This document shows, piece by piece, positions 37,056 through 47,107 of a stretch of DNA of 64,000 nucleotides; positions within the stretch are counted from its first letter, which is position 1; every line of letters starts with the position of its first letter. The notes beneath the pieces were generated by a model. The model did no database searches. It saw only the letters and a program-made list of their open reading frames with translations, and was not told where the DNA came from. Position numbers and translations under genes: made by a program. Source of the stretch: Dehalococcoidia bacterium (GTDB taxonomy: Bacteria > Chloroflexota > Dehalococcoidia > E44-bin15); contig DATKYK010000015.1 in assembly GCA_035528575.1 (NCBI GenBank), forward strand, positions 35,817-99,816. The letters are read 5' to 3'.

Positions 37056-38912
37056 CTATTCCTTTTCCATTTTATAGAGTTCCACTATGTCACCCGCCTC
37101 GAAGTCGCTGTAGCCCTCGATGCCAATGCCGCACTCAAATCCGCTGGCAACATCTTTGACATCGTCCTTAAACCGCTTCAGGCTATTAACGCTAGATTCA
37201 AAAATGGTCTCACCCTGGCGCATTACCCTGGCCAGCGACCCTCTGCTTATCTTGCCATCGGTAACATATACCCCTGCCACCTTGCTCCCTCGTGCGGAAA
37301 AGATGGCTCGCACCTCAACGTGTCCTTCTACCACCTCGACGTAGGTGGGCTCCAGCATCCCTTTCATCGCCTTCTCTACATCGTCCACCAGGTTATAGAT
37401 TATCTCATAGTAGCGGATGTCTACACCCTCGCTATCGGCGAGCTGTCTGGCCCCCGGCTCGGGACGGGCGTTAAACCCGAGAACGATCCCGTTAGAGGCG
37501 AGGGCAAGGAGCACATCGCCCTCGGTGATACTCCCGCTGTCGGAGTGGAGGATATTCACCTTAACCTCGTCGTTGTTCAGTCGCTCCAGTGAGGTTTTTA
37601 TCGGTTCGATGCTTCCCTGAACATCGGTCTTTAAGATGATACTAAGCTCCTTCACCTTCCCCTCATGCATTTGAGAGTAGAAGTTGCTCAAGCTAAGGGG
37701 TTTAGCCGAGGTAAGGGCAAGCCTTTTTTGCTCCTGGCGCTTCTGGGCCTGGGTGCGCGCCTCCTTCTCGGTGGCAAACACGGTGAGGATATCGCCTGCC
37801 TGGGGGACGCTATCCATCCCCAGGATCTCAACCGGGCTCGCCGGACCTGCCTTTCTGATGTGCTTCCCCTTGTCGTTGAACATTGCCTTTACCTTGCCCC
37901 AGGTGTCTCCCACCAGGAAGGGATCACCTGCTTTCAGGGTACCGGTTTGGATCAGCACAGTTGCCAGTGCACCCTTGGTTTTATCCAGCTTTGCCTCAAT
38001 GACCACGCCCGCGGCACGTCGATCTGGGTTTGCTTTGAGCTCTTCAAGCTCGGCCACGATGAGCAGGTTCTCCAGGAGTTCTGAGATGCCCTCTCGCTTT
38101 TTTGCCGAGACCGGGACGCAAACCACTTCGCCGCCCCACTCCTCGATAAGCAGCTCATGGTCGGCAAGCTGCTGCTTTACCCGTTGCAGGTTGGCATCTG
38201 GCTTATCAACCTTGTTGATGGCAACCACAATGGGCACGCCAGCGGCACGCGCGTGAGCCATAGCCTCCAGGGTTTGAGGCATTACCCCATCGTCGGCGGC
38301 GACCACCAGGATGGCAATATCGGTTATCTGAGCCCCGTGTGCCCGCATCGCAGTAAAGGCTTCGTGCCCCGGGGTGTCGAGGAAGGTTATCATTTGTCCA
38401 TGGATATCTGCTTGATAGGCGCCGATATGCTGGGTGATCTCGCCTACCTCGGTGGTGGTCACATTGGTCTCACGTATGGCATCGAGGAGGCTGGTTTTAC
38501 CGTGGTCTACATGCCCCATTATGGTGACTATGGGGGGTCGGGGCTTTTTCACACCGGTATCGTCCTCCTGAAACTGCCGATACTTCTCTAGTTTCTGGTC
38601 TGATGTCGTCCCCTGCCCTCTCTCCTTTAGCACCTCATAGCCGAGATCTGAGGCTATAATCGCTGCCGTATCGTGGTCGATTGCCTGGTTAATGCTGGCC
38701 ATGATGCCGTTTCTCATCAGTTGCTTTATTGCTTCAACTGCACTCACTTCGACGAGATCGGCGAATTGCTTCACGGTGATGGAAGGGGGGAGCTTGATTT
38801 GGCGCTTACCCTCCGCTTTGGTGGGGGCAGTTACCTCTTCAGCCGTCTTCGCCCTGGGAAATTTGCGCCTTTTTGGAGCTGGCCTAGCCCTATTCTGTCT
38901 TCTTCTCGCCAT
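37056..38912 (-). CDS. infB: Translation initiation factor IF-2
   Basis: 618 residues, short because the long N-terminal extension of many IF-2 proteins is reduced to about 120 residues. GTPase motifs G1 GHVDHGKT (133-140), DTPGHEAF and NKVD are intact, and the C-terminal domains with the initiator tRNA-binding CG-G-I segment (FECGIGIEGYSDF) are present. Follows rnpM with 9 bases. Confidence 0.97.
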   Translation of the reverse strand: MARRRQNRARPAPKRRKFPRAKTAEEVTAPTKAEGKRQIKLPPSITVKQFADLVEVSAVEAIKQLMRNGIMASINQAIDHDTAAIIASDLGYEVLKERGQGTTSDQKLEKYRQFQEDDTGVKKPRPPIVTIMGHVDHGKTSLLDAIRETNVTTTEVGEITQHIGAYQADIHGQMITFLDTPGHEAFTAMRAHGAQITDIAILVVAADDGVMPQTLEAMAHARAAGVPIVVAINKVDKPDANLQRVKQQLADHELLIEEWGGEVVCVPVSAKKREGISELLENLLIVAELEELKANPDRRAAGVVIEAKLDKTKGALATVLIQTGTLKAGDPFLVGDTWGKVKAMFNDKGKHIRKAGPASPVEILGMDSVPQAGDILTVFATEKEARTQAQKRQEQKRLALTSAKPLSLSNFYSQMHEGKVKELSIILKTDVQGSIEPIKTSLERLNNDEVKVNILHSDSGSITEGDVLLALASNGIVLGFNARPEPGARQLADSEGVDIRYYEIIYNLVDDVEKAMKGMLEPTYVEVVEGHVEVRAIFSARGSKVAGVYVTDGKISRGSLARVMRQGETIFESSVNSLKRFKDDVKDVASGFECGIGIEGYSDFEAGDIVELYKMEKE

Positions 38913-38921
38913 TTAACCCCG

Positions 38922-39224
38922 CTAACTATGGAGCATCTCTCGGTACTGGTCCAGCCCTCTGCGGTCCTCCGCTGCGATCTTCGTCCGTAAGGCTCGGTCG
39001 AGACGCTCTTTTTTCAGCCCTGCTACCCAGCAGGACTTTGCTTTACATAAATAGACCCCTCGTCCCGATCTCTTCGCGGTTGGGTCGATGGTCACACTAC
39101 CGCTTTCGGTGCGCACGATGCGGATAAGCTCCCGCTTCGGTTTTACCTCACCGCAACCGATACAGGTACGCTGTGGCACGTGTTTTGGCAGCGGCTGCTT
39201 CTTTTTCTGGGATGTAGTGGTCAT
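38922..39224 (-). CDS. rnpM: YlxR/RnpM-family RNA-binding protein
   Basis: 100 residues. RTCIGCGEVKPKRELIRIVR with C-x2-C, then SGRGVYLC. This family (DUF448) has been shown in other bacteria to modulate RNase P. Usual place between nusA and infB. Confidence 0.92.
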   Translation of the reverse strand: MTTTSQKKKQPLPKHVPQRTCIGCGEVKPKRELIRIVRTESGSVTIDPTAKRSGRGVYLCKAKSCWVAGLKKERLDRALRTKIAAEDRRGLDQYREMLHS

Positions 39225-39229
39225 CTAGA

Positions 39230-40681
39230 TTACAGTTCCTCGAACTCATCTTCATCGATAGGGATTTTAGGAGCATAGCGAGTCTTGGGTTTGGCCACCC
39301 CCTTTTGCCTGTCTTCTTCTACCACCTTTTTCTTGCTCCTCTTGCCCTTCTTTGACTTTTTATCGGGTTTAGGTGCTTTCGCGGGGAGGATGTCCTCAGC
39401 GAAGCGAAGCTGCGGGGTTGGGGCCTCAAATGGGGCTTCTTCAATCGGTGCTAACTTCCCAACCGGGACTGTCTCCACCGCTTCTTGCTCAGGAACGAGT
39501 TCCTCTGGGGTGAGCAATGCAACGTCTTTCTCAGTGTCAGCGACTTCCGGTTGCTCCATTTCAACCGGCACCTCGGGTTCCTCAACTAAGGCTTCCTTTT
39601 CAGGAGGAGGCGGTTCGGCGGGTGCTGCCTCCTCCGCCTCGGCTACTGAGGCGCTCTTTATATCTATGCGCCATCCGGTTAGCCGGGCAGCGAGCCTGGC
39701 ATTCTGTCCCTCTCTGCCAATGGCGAGGGATAGTTGGCGGTCGGGCACAACTACAGTGGCTGTCTTCTCCTCGCTATTGACCGAAACGCTCACCACCTGA
39801 GCGGGGCTCAGGGCATGGGCTATGAAGGTCGCCGGGTCGGGATTCCACTCCACTATATCGATCTTTTCGCCATTTAGCTCGTTGACGATGTTTTGTATTC
39901 TAATACCGCGCAGCCCGACACAGGAGCCGATGGGATCGACGTCCGGTTGCCGCGCAGAGACGGCGATCTTGCTGCGATGTCCCGCTTCCCGGGCAATGGA
40001 CTTTAGCTCAATGATGCCGCTATGGAGCTCCGGCACCTCCAGTTCGAGGAGGCGAAGCAGCAGATTTCGATGGGTGCGCGATACCACGACCTGAGGTCCT
40101 CTACCCGTACGGTTGACCTCTATAATATATGCCTTGAGCCTTTGCCCCACGCGATAACGCTCGGTGCGAACCTGCTCCGAGGTGGGAAGTACGCCCTCGG
40201 TCCTTCCCAGGTCGAGGGTAATCTGCCGGGGCTCGATTCGTTGCACAATCCCGGTAACGAGCTCGCTCTCGCGATCGGAGAACTCCTCGAAGACGAGCTC
40301 CCGCTCCGCCTCGCGCAGGCGCTGGAGCACCACCTGTTTGGCTGTCTGGGCGGCGATACGCCCGGCATTTTGAGGGGTTGCCTCCACCATGAATTTATCA
40401 TCAAGCTGAGCGTGCTGGTTTATTTTCTTAGCCTCATCCAGAGATAGCTCGCAGCGGGAGTCGGTTACAGCATCCACTACTGTCTTCTCGGCGAACACGG
40501 TTATCGCACCGGTGTCTGGATTGATCTTTACCGAGATCTCCTGGGTTGCTCCGAAGCTGTTTTTTCTGAAAGCGGAAACCAAGGCAGCCTCCACAACCTC
40601 CAGAACGATCTCTCGAGGCAGATTCTTCTCGGCAGCGAGCTGGGTGGTGGCGAGCACGAATTCGCTCTTCGTCTTTGCCAA
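39230..40681 (-). CDS. nusA: Transcription termination/antitermination protein NusA
   Basis: 483 residues from TTG 40681, which has GGAGG six bases upstream; the longer frame to 40726 would run through a terminator hairpin. N-terminal RNAP-binding domain, S1 domain ([20 protein letters not shown]), and two KH domains ([39 protein letters not shown]). The last 120 residues are a Pro/Glu-rich then Lys-rich tail. RimP, often just upstream of nusA, is not present here. Confidence 0.96.
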   Translation of the reverse strand: MAKTKSEFVLATTQLAAEKNLPREIVLEVVEAALVSAFRKNSFGATQEISVKINPDTGAITVFAEKTVVDAVTDSRCELSLDEAKKINQHAQLDDKFMVEATPQNAGRIAAQTAKQVVLQRLREAERELVFEEFSDRESELVTGIVQRIEPRQITLDLGRTEGVLPTSEQVRTERYRVGQRLKAYIIEVNRTGRGPQVVVSRTHRNLLLRLLELEVPELHSGIIELKSIAREAGHRSKIAVSARQPDVDPIGSCVGLRGIRIQNIVNELNGEKIDIVEWNPDPATFIAHALSPAQVVSVSVNSEEKTATVVVPDRQLSLAIGREGQNARLAARLTGWRIDIKSASVAEAEEAAPAEPPPPEKEALVEEPEVPVEMEQPEVADTEKDVALLTPEELVPEQEAVETVPVGKLAPIEEAPFEAPTPQLRFAEDILPAKAPKPDKKSKKGKRSKKKVVEEDRQKGVAKPKTRYAPKIPIDEDEFEEL

Positions 40682-40699
40682 GATTATCCTCCTATTAAG

Positions 40700-40722
40700 T
40701 AAAAAAGTGGGGACTCCCCACT
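40700..40722 (-). terminator. Terminator or attenuator in the nusA leader
   Basis: On the minus strand: AGTGGGG (40722-40716), loop AGT, CCCCACT (40712-40706), then TTTTTTA. It lies between proS and the nusA ribosome site, so it either ends part of the upstream operon's transcripts or acts as an attenuator for nusA. Confidence 0.8.
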
Positions 40723-40791
40723 TCACGCTCTCTTCTCTATGGCGCTAGTGTAGCATAAATGAAGCGATAATGCAACTTTTTCGGTTTAAGG

Positions 40792-42492
40792 CTATTTGGA
40801 AAAGAGTATTGCCGTGATTTTTGCGCTCGCCTCTTCTAGGGGCACCAGAACTGCCTGTTTCTCCTGTCTCGTCTTCACCTCCACACTCCCCTCTTTAAGG
40901 GTTCTGGGGCTTAGGACAGCTCTTATGGGCATACCGAGAAGGTCGGCGTCGTTGAGTTTTACGCCGGGCGATTCCTTGCGGTCGTCCAATAGAACCTCCA
41001 GCCCCTCCCGCCTAAGCTCGGCATAGAGGCTCTCCGCGCCTGCCGCCACCTCCTTGTTGTCCGTGGATAGTGGGCAGAGGTGAACCTGATAGGGAGCGAT
41101 GGGGACGGGCCAGACGATGCCGTTTTCATCGTGATACTGCTCGATAGCGGCTGCGAGGAGTCTCCCGATGCCGATGCCGTAGCAACCCATGAGGATGGGG
41201 TGCACCACCCCATCGCGGTCGAGGAAGGTGGCACCAATCCGCTCGCTGAAGAAGCTGCCCAGTTTGAAGACATGCCCCACCTCGATGCCACGGCTGGTGC
41301 TAAGCGGAGCGCCGCATCTGGGGCATCCCTCGCCAGCACCGGCGGTGGCGATGTCCAACATCAGGTCGATGGTGAAATCCCTAGGGTAGTTGACGTTTCT
41401 GATATGTGTATCGGGCTTATTTGCCCCGGCAACCAGGTTTGCCCCGGAGGTTATCGAGGTGTCGGCAACCCGCTTGACACCGCTGAGCCCTAGGGGAGAG
41501 GCGGAGCCTGCCACCAGGCCCGCATTCGCTACCTCCTCCTCGGTGGCTAGGCGAAGCTCATGGCAGCCGAGGGCGTTCTTCAGCTTCACCTCGTTTACTT
41601 CGAGGTCGCCCCTGATGGCGACGAATACTATCTCTCCATCGGCGGCGTAGAACACCGCTTTGAGGGTCTGTCTCTCGGGGACGCCGAGGAACTTTGCCAC
41701 CTCTTCGATGGTTACCTTGCCCGGGGTAGCCACCTCCTCCAGGGGAAGCATCTCGCCATTTTTAACCTCTGTCTTCATGCTCTCCGCTTTCTCCACATTC
41801 GCAGCGTAGTCACATTTGGGGCAGGAGAGGATGACATCCTCTCCGCTTTCGGCGATGACCATGAATTCGTGGGACTCCTTTCCCCCTATGGCGCCGCTAT
41901 CGGCCTCCACCATTACGGAAGCGAGGCCGCAGCGCTCATAGATTCTACTGTAGGCTCCGATCAACTTTTTATAGGTGCTATCCAGTGCCTCCTCATTGGT
42001 GTCGAAGCTATATAAATCCTTCATGCCGAACTCGCGCACGCGCATCAGGCCCCCTCTGGGGCGCGGCTCATCGCGAAACTTGGTCTGTATTTGATACAGC
42101 AGCAAGGGGAGGTCTCTGTAGCTCTGCACGTTGCTCCGCACCAGCTTGGTAATCACCTCCTCATGGGTGGGTCCGAGAACGAGCGCTCGCTCGCGGCGGT
42201 CGGTCAGGGTAAAGAGGCCCTTGCCGAAGGCCAGATCGCGCTCTGTCTCCTGCCATATCTCCAGCGGCTGGAGCACCGGCATCTGCAGCTCCTGACCGCC
42301 TACCGCATCCATCTCCTCACGGATGATGTTCTCGATCTTCCTGAGCGCCCGCAAGGCCAGGGGCATATAGCTGTAGACTCCCGCTGCCAGTTGGTGTATC
42401 ATCCCTGCCTTGAGCAGCAGTTGATGGCTTACATTATCCGCCTCCGCCGGCGTCTGGCGTAACGTCTTACCGAACAGCTTTGATAGTCTCAC
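40792..42492 (-). CDS. proS: Prolyl-tRNA synthetase
   Basis: 566 residues, bacterial type with the INS editing domain (about 240-390). Motif 2 TKFRDEPRPRGGLMRVREF-region and motif 3 GIGIGRLLAAAIEQ are present; the catalytic core has LGPTHEEVIT. Conserved neighbour of ispG/rseP/dxr, here separated from ispG by an unknown gene. Confidence 0.97.
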   Translation of the reverse strand: MRLSKLFGKTLRQTPAEADNVSHQLLLKAGMIHQLAAGVYSYMPLALRALRKIENIIREEMDAVGGQELQMPVLQPLEIWQETERDLAFGKGLFTLTDRRERALVLGPTHEEVITKLVRSNVQSYRDLPLLLYQIQTKFRDEPRPRGGLMRVREFGMKDLYSFDTNEEALDSTYKKLIGAYSRIYERCGLASVMVEADSGAIGGKESHEFMVIAESGEDVILSCPKCDYAANVEKAESMKTEVKNGEMLPLEEVATPGKVTIEEVAKFLGVPERQTLKAVFYAADGEIVFVAIRGDLEVNEVKLKNALGCHELRLATEEEVANAGLVAGSASPLGLSGVKRVADTSITSGANLVAGANKPDTHIRNVNYPRDFTIDLMLDIATAGAGEGCPRCGAPLSTSRGIEVGHVFKLGSFFSERIGATFLDRDGVVHPILMGCYGIGIGRLLAAAIEQYHDENGIVWPVPIAPYQVHLCPLSTDNKEVAAGAESLYAELRREGLEVLLDDRKESPGVKLNDADLLGMPIRAVLSPRTLKEGSVEVKTRQEKQAVLVPLEEASAKITAILFSK

Positions 42493-42504
42493 TATCTATT
42501 TCCT

Positions 42505-43080
42505 TCAATAAAGTATTTCTGGAACAAATTTACCCCACCATTTATGAGGAAGTCTATATGAACGTTTGTTTTCTTTGCTGTCGATCCAATATATCTTATA
42601 TTTTGACTCAAGTTGTTTAACTTTTTCTTCTAAATTATTAAGCACCTCTTTATCTAAATTTGACAAAGCGTCCTTACGGTCACAGCTAACCGCGATTGCG
42701 AGTGGCATAGGTTGAAGTTTCTTTAGCCAGTCTTCATGATTGTCGCCTATATACGTTGACTTTGTCCAATATATCTTACCAGCCGGCGGCATATTGAAGA
42801 CGTGATCCAGTTGCCGGTAAAGCTTATTATCTAAGCTAACGTAAGCAGATTTAAAGTAAACGTCATCCTCACCTCTCGTGCGTACTAGTTTAAATTCAGC
42901 TCTAATAAATATTCTAGCTATTTCATTCTTTTGCTTTATTATCTTTGCCTCTAAAGTTGGCTCATGGATTTCTACTTTTAACCTGCGTGTTAGTAACTTA
43001 GGCCCCCACAATAGGTTAATAATTCCTAAAATGAAACCCGCACTCCCGACCCCTATTGCTATCATGACCTCTGGTTTCAT
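42505..43080 (-). CDS. Unknown membrane-anchored protein inserted between ispG and proS
   Basis: 191 residues, not recognised. A short N-terminal membrane helix (MIAIGVGSAGFILGIINLLW) precedes a soluble domain rich in Lys, Glu and aromatic residues. It is distinctly AT-richer than ispG and proS. Spacing is tight (two bases after ispG's upstream end, 12 before proS), so it is cotranscribed. Possibly a horizontally acquired gene that settled in the operon. Confidence 0.6.
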   Translation of the reverse strand: MKPEVMIAIGVGSAGFILGIINLLWGPKLLTRRLKVEIHEPTLEAKIIKQKNEIARIFIRAEFKLVRTRGEDDVYFKSAYVSLDNKLYRQLDHVFNMPPAGKIYWTKSTYIGDNHEDWLKKLQPMPLAIAVSCDRKDALSNLDKEVLNNLEEKVKQLESKYKIYWIDSKENKRSYRLPHKWWGKFVPEILY

Positions 43081-43082
43081 AG

Positions 43083-44129
43083 TTATACCCTATCCACCTC
43101 TGCCATTAGTGCGCTCAGAAAATCGGCCTCATCTACGGTGCACACCTGCTTCCCGTTGCGGAAGATGACGCCGCGCCCCTTGCCGCAGGCGATGCCCACG
43201 TCAGCGTCTCTCGCCTCGCCGGGGCCGTTCACAACGCACCCCATTACCGCCACCTTTATCGACTTTTTTAGCTTGGAAAGGCGATCTTCTACAGCATTGG
43301 CCAGCCCTATTATATCCACCTCGGTGCGCCCGCACGAGGGGCAGCTTATCAGCGTGGGGCCGCGCTGGCTCAGGTCGAGCGCTTTAAGGATCTCGTAGCC
43401 GGCGCTCACCTCCTCACACGGGTCACCGGTGAGCGACACGCGGATGGTGTCCCCGATCCCGTGATGCAGTAGAATGCCGATGCCGGCGGCACTCCTGATT
43501 ACTCCGCCTCTTGTGGTGCCCGCCTCGGTGATACCCAGGTGGATGGGATAGGGCATACGCTCAGCCAGCGCCTGGTTCGCCGCCACTGTATCGGGAACAT
43601 CGAAGGCCTTTAGGGACACCTTGATCAGCTCGAAATTGAGGCTCTCGAGCAGCTTGATCTGCTCTAGTGCTGAACCTACCATTCGCTCCACGATAGTCTG
43701 TTCCTTGTTCTCTGCGGGGGGCAAGCTTCCGGCGTTCACCCCGATCCTGATGGGTACGTTCCGCTCTTTAGCTGCCAGAACTACCTCTTTGATCTGCTCC
43801 GGGTCGGAGATGTTCCCCGGATTCAGGCGCAACCCGTCGACTCCGCCCTCCAGGGCCAGGAGGGCGAGGCGGTGGTCGAAATGGATGTCGGCGATTAGCG
43901 GGATGGATATCAGGTGCTTTATGGTGGGGATGGATGCGGCAGCCTCGCCGTCGGGGACAGCCAGCCGTACAATCTGGCAGCCGAATTCTTCCAGCCTGCG
44001 AATTTGCTTGATGGTTGCCCTTGCATCGCGGGTGTCAGTCTTGGCCATCGACTGCACCACCACCGGCGCCCCCCCTCCCACGGTGACATCTCCGATGCTA
44101 ATAGGTCGGGACATGCGGCGCCGTATCAT
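43083..44129 (-). CDS. ispG: 4-hydroxy-3-methylbut-2-en-1-yl diphosphate synthase (IspG/GcpE)
   Basis: 348 residues. MEP-pathway 4Fe-4S enzyme. RRRMSRPISIGDVTVGGGAPVVVQSMAKTDT-type start, barrel motif LRLNPGNI, and cluster cysteines in SCPSCGRTEVD and GCVVNGPGEA. Overlaps the rseP stop by four bases. Confidence 0.96.
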   Translation of the reverse strand: MIRRRMSRPISIGDVTVGGGAPVVVQSMAKTDTRDARATIKQIRRLEEFGCQIVRLAVPDGEAAASIPTIKHLISIPLIADIHFDHRLALLALEGGVDGLRLNPGNISDPEQIKEVVLAAKERNVPIRIGVNAGSLPPAENKEQTIVERMVGSALEQIKLLESLNFELIKVSLKAFDVPDTVAANQALAERMPYPIHLGITEAGTTRGGVIRSAAGIGILLHHGIGDTIRVSLTGDPCEEVSAGYEILKALDLSQRGPTLISCPSCGRTEVDIIGLANAVEDRLSKLKKSIKVAVMGCVVNGPGEARDADVGIACGKGRGVIFRNGKQVCTVDEADFLSALMAEVDRV

Positions 44130-45196
44130 TGGATGAAACCTTCTCCCCTTATGAGGCGCATCACATCATTATAGCTTACCAGAACGATCAGCATTATTAA
44201 TACGGCGAAGCCGATTAGGTGGACAAGGTTCTCCTTGTTCGCCGATATTCTCTTTCCCCGCCGGATACCCTCGATAGCGACAAAAACGATTCTTCCCCCA
44301 TCAAGGCCGGGGATGGGGAGCAGATTTACTATGGCCAGGCTAACACTGATTAGAGCGGCAAGGCGGATGAGGGGCTCAGCTCCCAGTTCGGCCACCTCGC
44401 CGGTCATCTGGGCTATGCCAATGGGGCCGGCTACAGCGTCTTGCAATGGCACTTCCCCTGCAATGAGGCTGGCGAAGGCATCTTTGGCTGCCACCAACAA
44501 CTGCCCATACTCGCCCAGGCCCTTGGGGATGGCTTCCCATGGTAGATAGGCGCTGGTTTCCATTATATAGCCCATCTGGATACCCATAGCCCCTTCGTCT
44601 TTGGGGTATTCCTCCCGCGGGATCAGGGTCTTCTCCAGTAGGGTGTCATCTCGTAATAGAAGCAGGTTGACCTCTTCACCAAGCTTGGTATCTACCGCTT
44701 GATGCACCTCGTCCAGGGTCTTCACTTCTTCACCGTCGATTTCACGGATAATGTCTCCACTTTCGATGCCGGCTAATTCGGCTGGCGAGTCCGTGGCGAC
44801 GCTTATGACCTGCACCCCCCCATCCTCCACCGGGCGTTCCATCGGTATCATATAGGCGAGTGGGAGCAGGAGGACGGGAAACAGGAGCATGAAGAGAGAC
44901 CCGGCACTGAGGACGAGGAACCTCACCTTCAAGCTCTTCCCCGCCAGGCTGCCCGGTACATCGGGGTCTTCCTCCCCGGCCATGCGGCAAAAGCCGCCGA
45001 GGGGGAGAAAGTTTAGCGAGTAGATCGTTTCCCCCCGCTTGAAACTTAGGCGAGGGATGCGAGGAGGTAACCCCAAACCTAGCTCCTCAACCTTCACTTT
45101 GCAGCGCTTGGCGGTAATAAAGTGACCCAGTTCGTGGACCACTATGGCTACGATAAGAATGGCTAAGAATATGAGTATGCTTATAAATACGCTCAT
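44126..45196 (-). CDS. rseP: Site-2 membrane metalloprotease RseP
   Basis: 356 residues. Zinc motif IVVHELGHFITAKR (HE-x2-H), one PDZ domain (about 125-190, SPAELAGIESGDIIREIDGEEV), and the second metal motif NLLPIPGLDGGRIVFVAIEG. Four membrane segments. Cuts anti-sigma factors or leftover signal peptides in the membrane. ATGA overlap with neighbouring dxr and ispG. Confidence 0.95.
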   Translation of the reverse strand: MSVFISILIFLAILIVAIVVHELGHFITAKRCKVKVEELGLGLPPRIPRLSFKRGETIYSLNFLPLGGFCRMAGEEDPDVPGSLAGKSLKVRFLVLSAGSLFMLLFPVLLLPLAYMIPMERPVEDGGVQVISVATDSPAELAGIESGDIIREIDGEEVKTLDEVHQAVDTKLGEEVNLLLLRDDTLLEKTLIPREEYPKDEGAMGIQMGYIMETSAYLPWEAIPKGLGEYGQLLVAAKDAFASLIAGEVPLQDAVAGPIGIAQMTGEVAELGAEPLIRLAALISVSLAIVNLLPIPGLDGGRIVFVAIEGIRRGKRISANKENLVHLIGFAVLIMLIVLVSYNDVMRLIRGEGFIQ

Positions 45197-46317
45197 CGGT
45201 GCACCCTCTCCCTGGCCCAGGCATCAGCGGTGAGCAAATCCTCCAGGCTAGGGTTGGTGATGTTCTGGTGTGCCTCCAGGGCTTCTGCCACAAGCTTCGG
45301 TATATCCATATATCCGATACGCTCCTCCAGGAATAGGGACACTGCCACCTCATCGGCGGCGCTAAGCACCGCGGGGTAGGTACCCCCTTTTCGACCCGCT
45401 TCCAGCGCTAATCCCAGGCAGGGGAATTTTTCTCTGTCGGGGGTTTCAAAGGTGAGGGAACTTGTTTCCGAAAAATCGAGGTGGGGAAGCTGGTTGGGCA
45501 GACGCTCAGGATAAAAGAGGGCATACTGAATGGGCAGGCGCATATCGGGGGGGCTTAGCTGCGCCTTGATAGAGCCGTCGACAAATTCAACCATGGAGTG
45601 AATTATGCTCTGGGGGTGGATGACGATATCGATATTTTCCGTGGGGACATCGAATAACCAGCTTAGCTCAATAGCCTCAAGCCCCTTGTTCATCAGGGTG
45701 GCTGAGTCGATGGTGATCTTTGGCCCCATCCTCCAGGTGGGATGCTCAAGAGCCTGCTGCGGAGACACCGTTTTGAGCTCTTCCAGAGAGAGGTGGCGAA
45801 AGGGCCCGCCGGAGGCGGTCAGGATGAGCCTGGAGATTCCCTTCTCCTCACCGCGCATGCATTGCCATATTGCACTGGGCTCGCTATCGATAGGCATGAT
45901 CCGGGCGCCATGCTGCTTTGCCTCGGAGGTGATAGTTCCCCCTGCCAATACCAGGACCTCCTTGGTGGCCAGGGCGATGCTTTTCCTGGCCCTGATTGCT
46001 GCCAGGGTGGGGTCGAGACCTGCTTTGCCCGAGATGGCGATCACCACTAGGTCAACATCGGGGTGAGCCACAAGCTCCTGTGATGGTAAAATTTGGCGCA
46101 TCCTACTATGCAATATCTCCGGTGAGCTGGCTGATTCAATAGAAACAAGTTTTGGCCGGAACTCTTTGACCTGCTCCACTAGAAGGGCGACGTTTCTACC
46201 CGCGCCAAGACCGATAACATTAAATCGGCCGGGGAAGGAGCGAACCACATCGAGGGTCTGCTGCCCTATGGAGCCAGTTGAGCCAAGAATGGCGAGCCGT
46301 TTCACATTATTACCCAT
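45193..46317 (-). CDS. dxr: 1-deoxy-D-xylulose 5-phosphate reductoisomerase
   Basis: 374 residues. N-terminal NADPH site AILGSTGSIGQQTLDV, metal/substrate region ALATKEVLVLAGG and MPIDSEPSAIWQC, then LTASGGPFR and NKGLEAIE. First committed step of the MEP isoprenoid pathway; ispG from the same pathway is two genes away. Its start overlaps the cdsA end by 16 bases. Confidence 0.97.
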   Translation of the reverse strand: MGNNVKRLAILGSTGSIGQQTLDVVRSFPGRFNVIGLGAGRNVALLVEQVKEFRPKLVSIESASSPEILHSRMRQILPSQELVAHPDVDLVVIAISGKAGLDPTLAAIRARKSIALATKEVLVLAGGTITSEAKQHGARIMPIDSEPSAIWQCMRGEEKGISRLILTASGGPFRHLSLEELKTVSPQQALEHPTWRMGPKITIDSATLMNKGLEAIELSWLFDVPTENIDIVIHPQSIIHSMVEFVDGSIKAQLSPPDMRLPIQYALFYPERLPNQLPHLDFSETSSLTFETPDREKFPCLGLALEAGRKGGTYPAVLSAADEVAVSLFLEERIGYMDIPKLVAEALEAHQNITNPSLEDLLTADAWARERVHR

Positions 46318-47093
46318 ATCACATAGTAGTATACTACAACCACGGTAAAGAGGATGCTATCGAGGCGGTCGAGGAGGCCACCATGACCCGGAATCAGTGT
46401 TCCTGAGTCCTTCAGGCCGGTGCTACGCTTGAGAATCGATTCCGCTAGGTCGCCCAGCGGGGCGAAGATGCCGATAAGGGCACCGAGGATGACCATTTGC
46501 CAATAGGGGATGGCGATGCCTAGCAGGAGCGCCAGAATCAGCGATGCGGCGATGGCACCCAGAAAGCCACCCACCGCGCCTTCCCGGGTCTTCCCTGAAC
46601 TGACCTTCATGGCGAGGGAATGCCTGCCCCATATCTTACCGACAAAGAAGGCGGTGGTATCTGTAGCAAAAGTGGCAAGCACTACAAAAAGCACCCACTC
46701 CCTGCCACCCTCCAGTCCCCGAAGGGGGATAAAGTGACTCATTAACCAGCCGATATATATAATCCCAGCGAGGGTCCAGGCCCAATTGGTGGCGGCACCA
46801 TTCACCGGGGAGCGGAAGAGGAGCCAGATTAGAGAAAAGGCCACAACTGCTGTTAAGAGGGGTGCAGTATAGCTCGCTTCAACATGGGCTACCAGGATGA
46901 AGAGAAGCACACCGACCAGCCCGAAAAGGGTTAGTGGATGCCTCCTGGAGAGGCCTTTCATACCACAGAATTCCAGCACCCCCAGAGCAGCGACAGCGGT
47001 GACCAATAAAGAATAAGCAGGGCCGCCAAACCAGATGACTAAAAAGATGAGGGGTAAAAGAACTAGTGCACTGAGCACCCTTTGCCTGATCAT
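46302..47093 (-). CDS. cdsA: Phosphatidate cytidylyltransferase
   Basis: 263 residues, eight or so membrane segments. The C-terminal signature is LKDSGTLIPGHGGLLDRLDS. Makes CDP-diacylglycerol, the substrate for the CDP-alcohol transferase at 31000-31611. Usual place between uppS and dxr. Confidence 0.96.
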   Translation of the reverse strand: MIRQRVLSALVLLPLIFLVIWFGGPAYSLLVTAVAALGVLEFCGMKGLSRRHPLTLFGLVGVLLFILVAHVEASYTAPLLTAVVAFSLIWLLFRSPVNGAATNWAWTLAGIIYIGWLMSHFIPLRGLEGGREWVLFVVLATFATDTTAFFVGKIWGRHSLAMKVSSGKTREGAVGGFLGAIAASLILALLLGIAIPYWQMVILGALIGIFAPLGDLAESILKRSTGLKDSGTLIPGHGGLLDRLDSILFTVVVVYYYVIWVIM

Positions 47094-47107
47094 CCCGCCT
47101 ATGAGCC

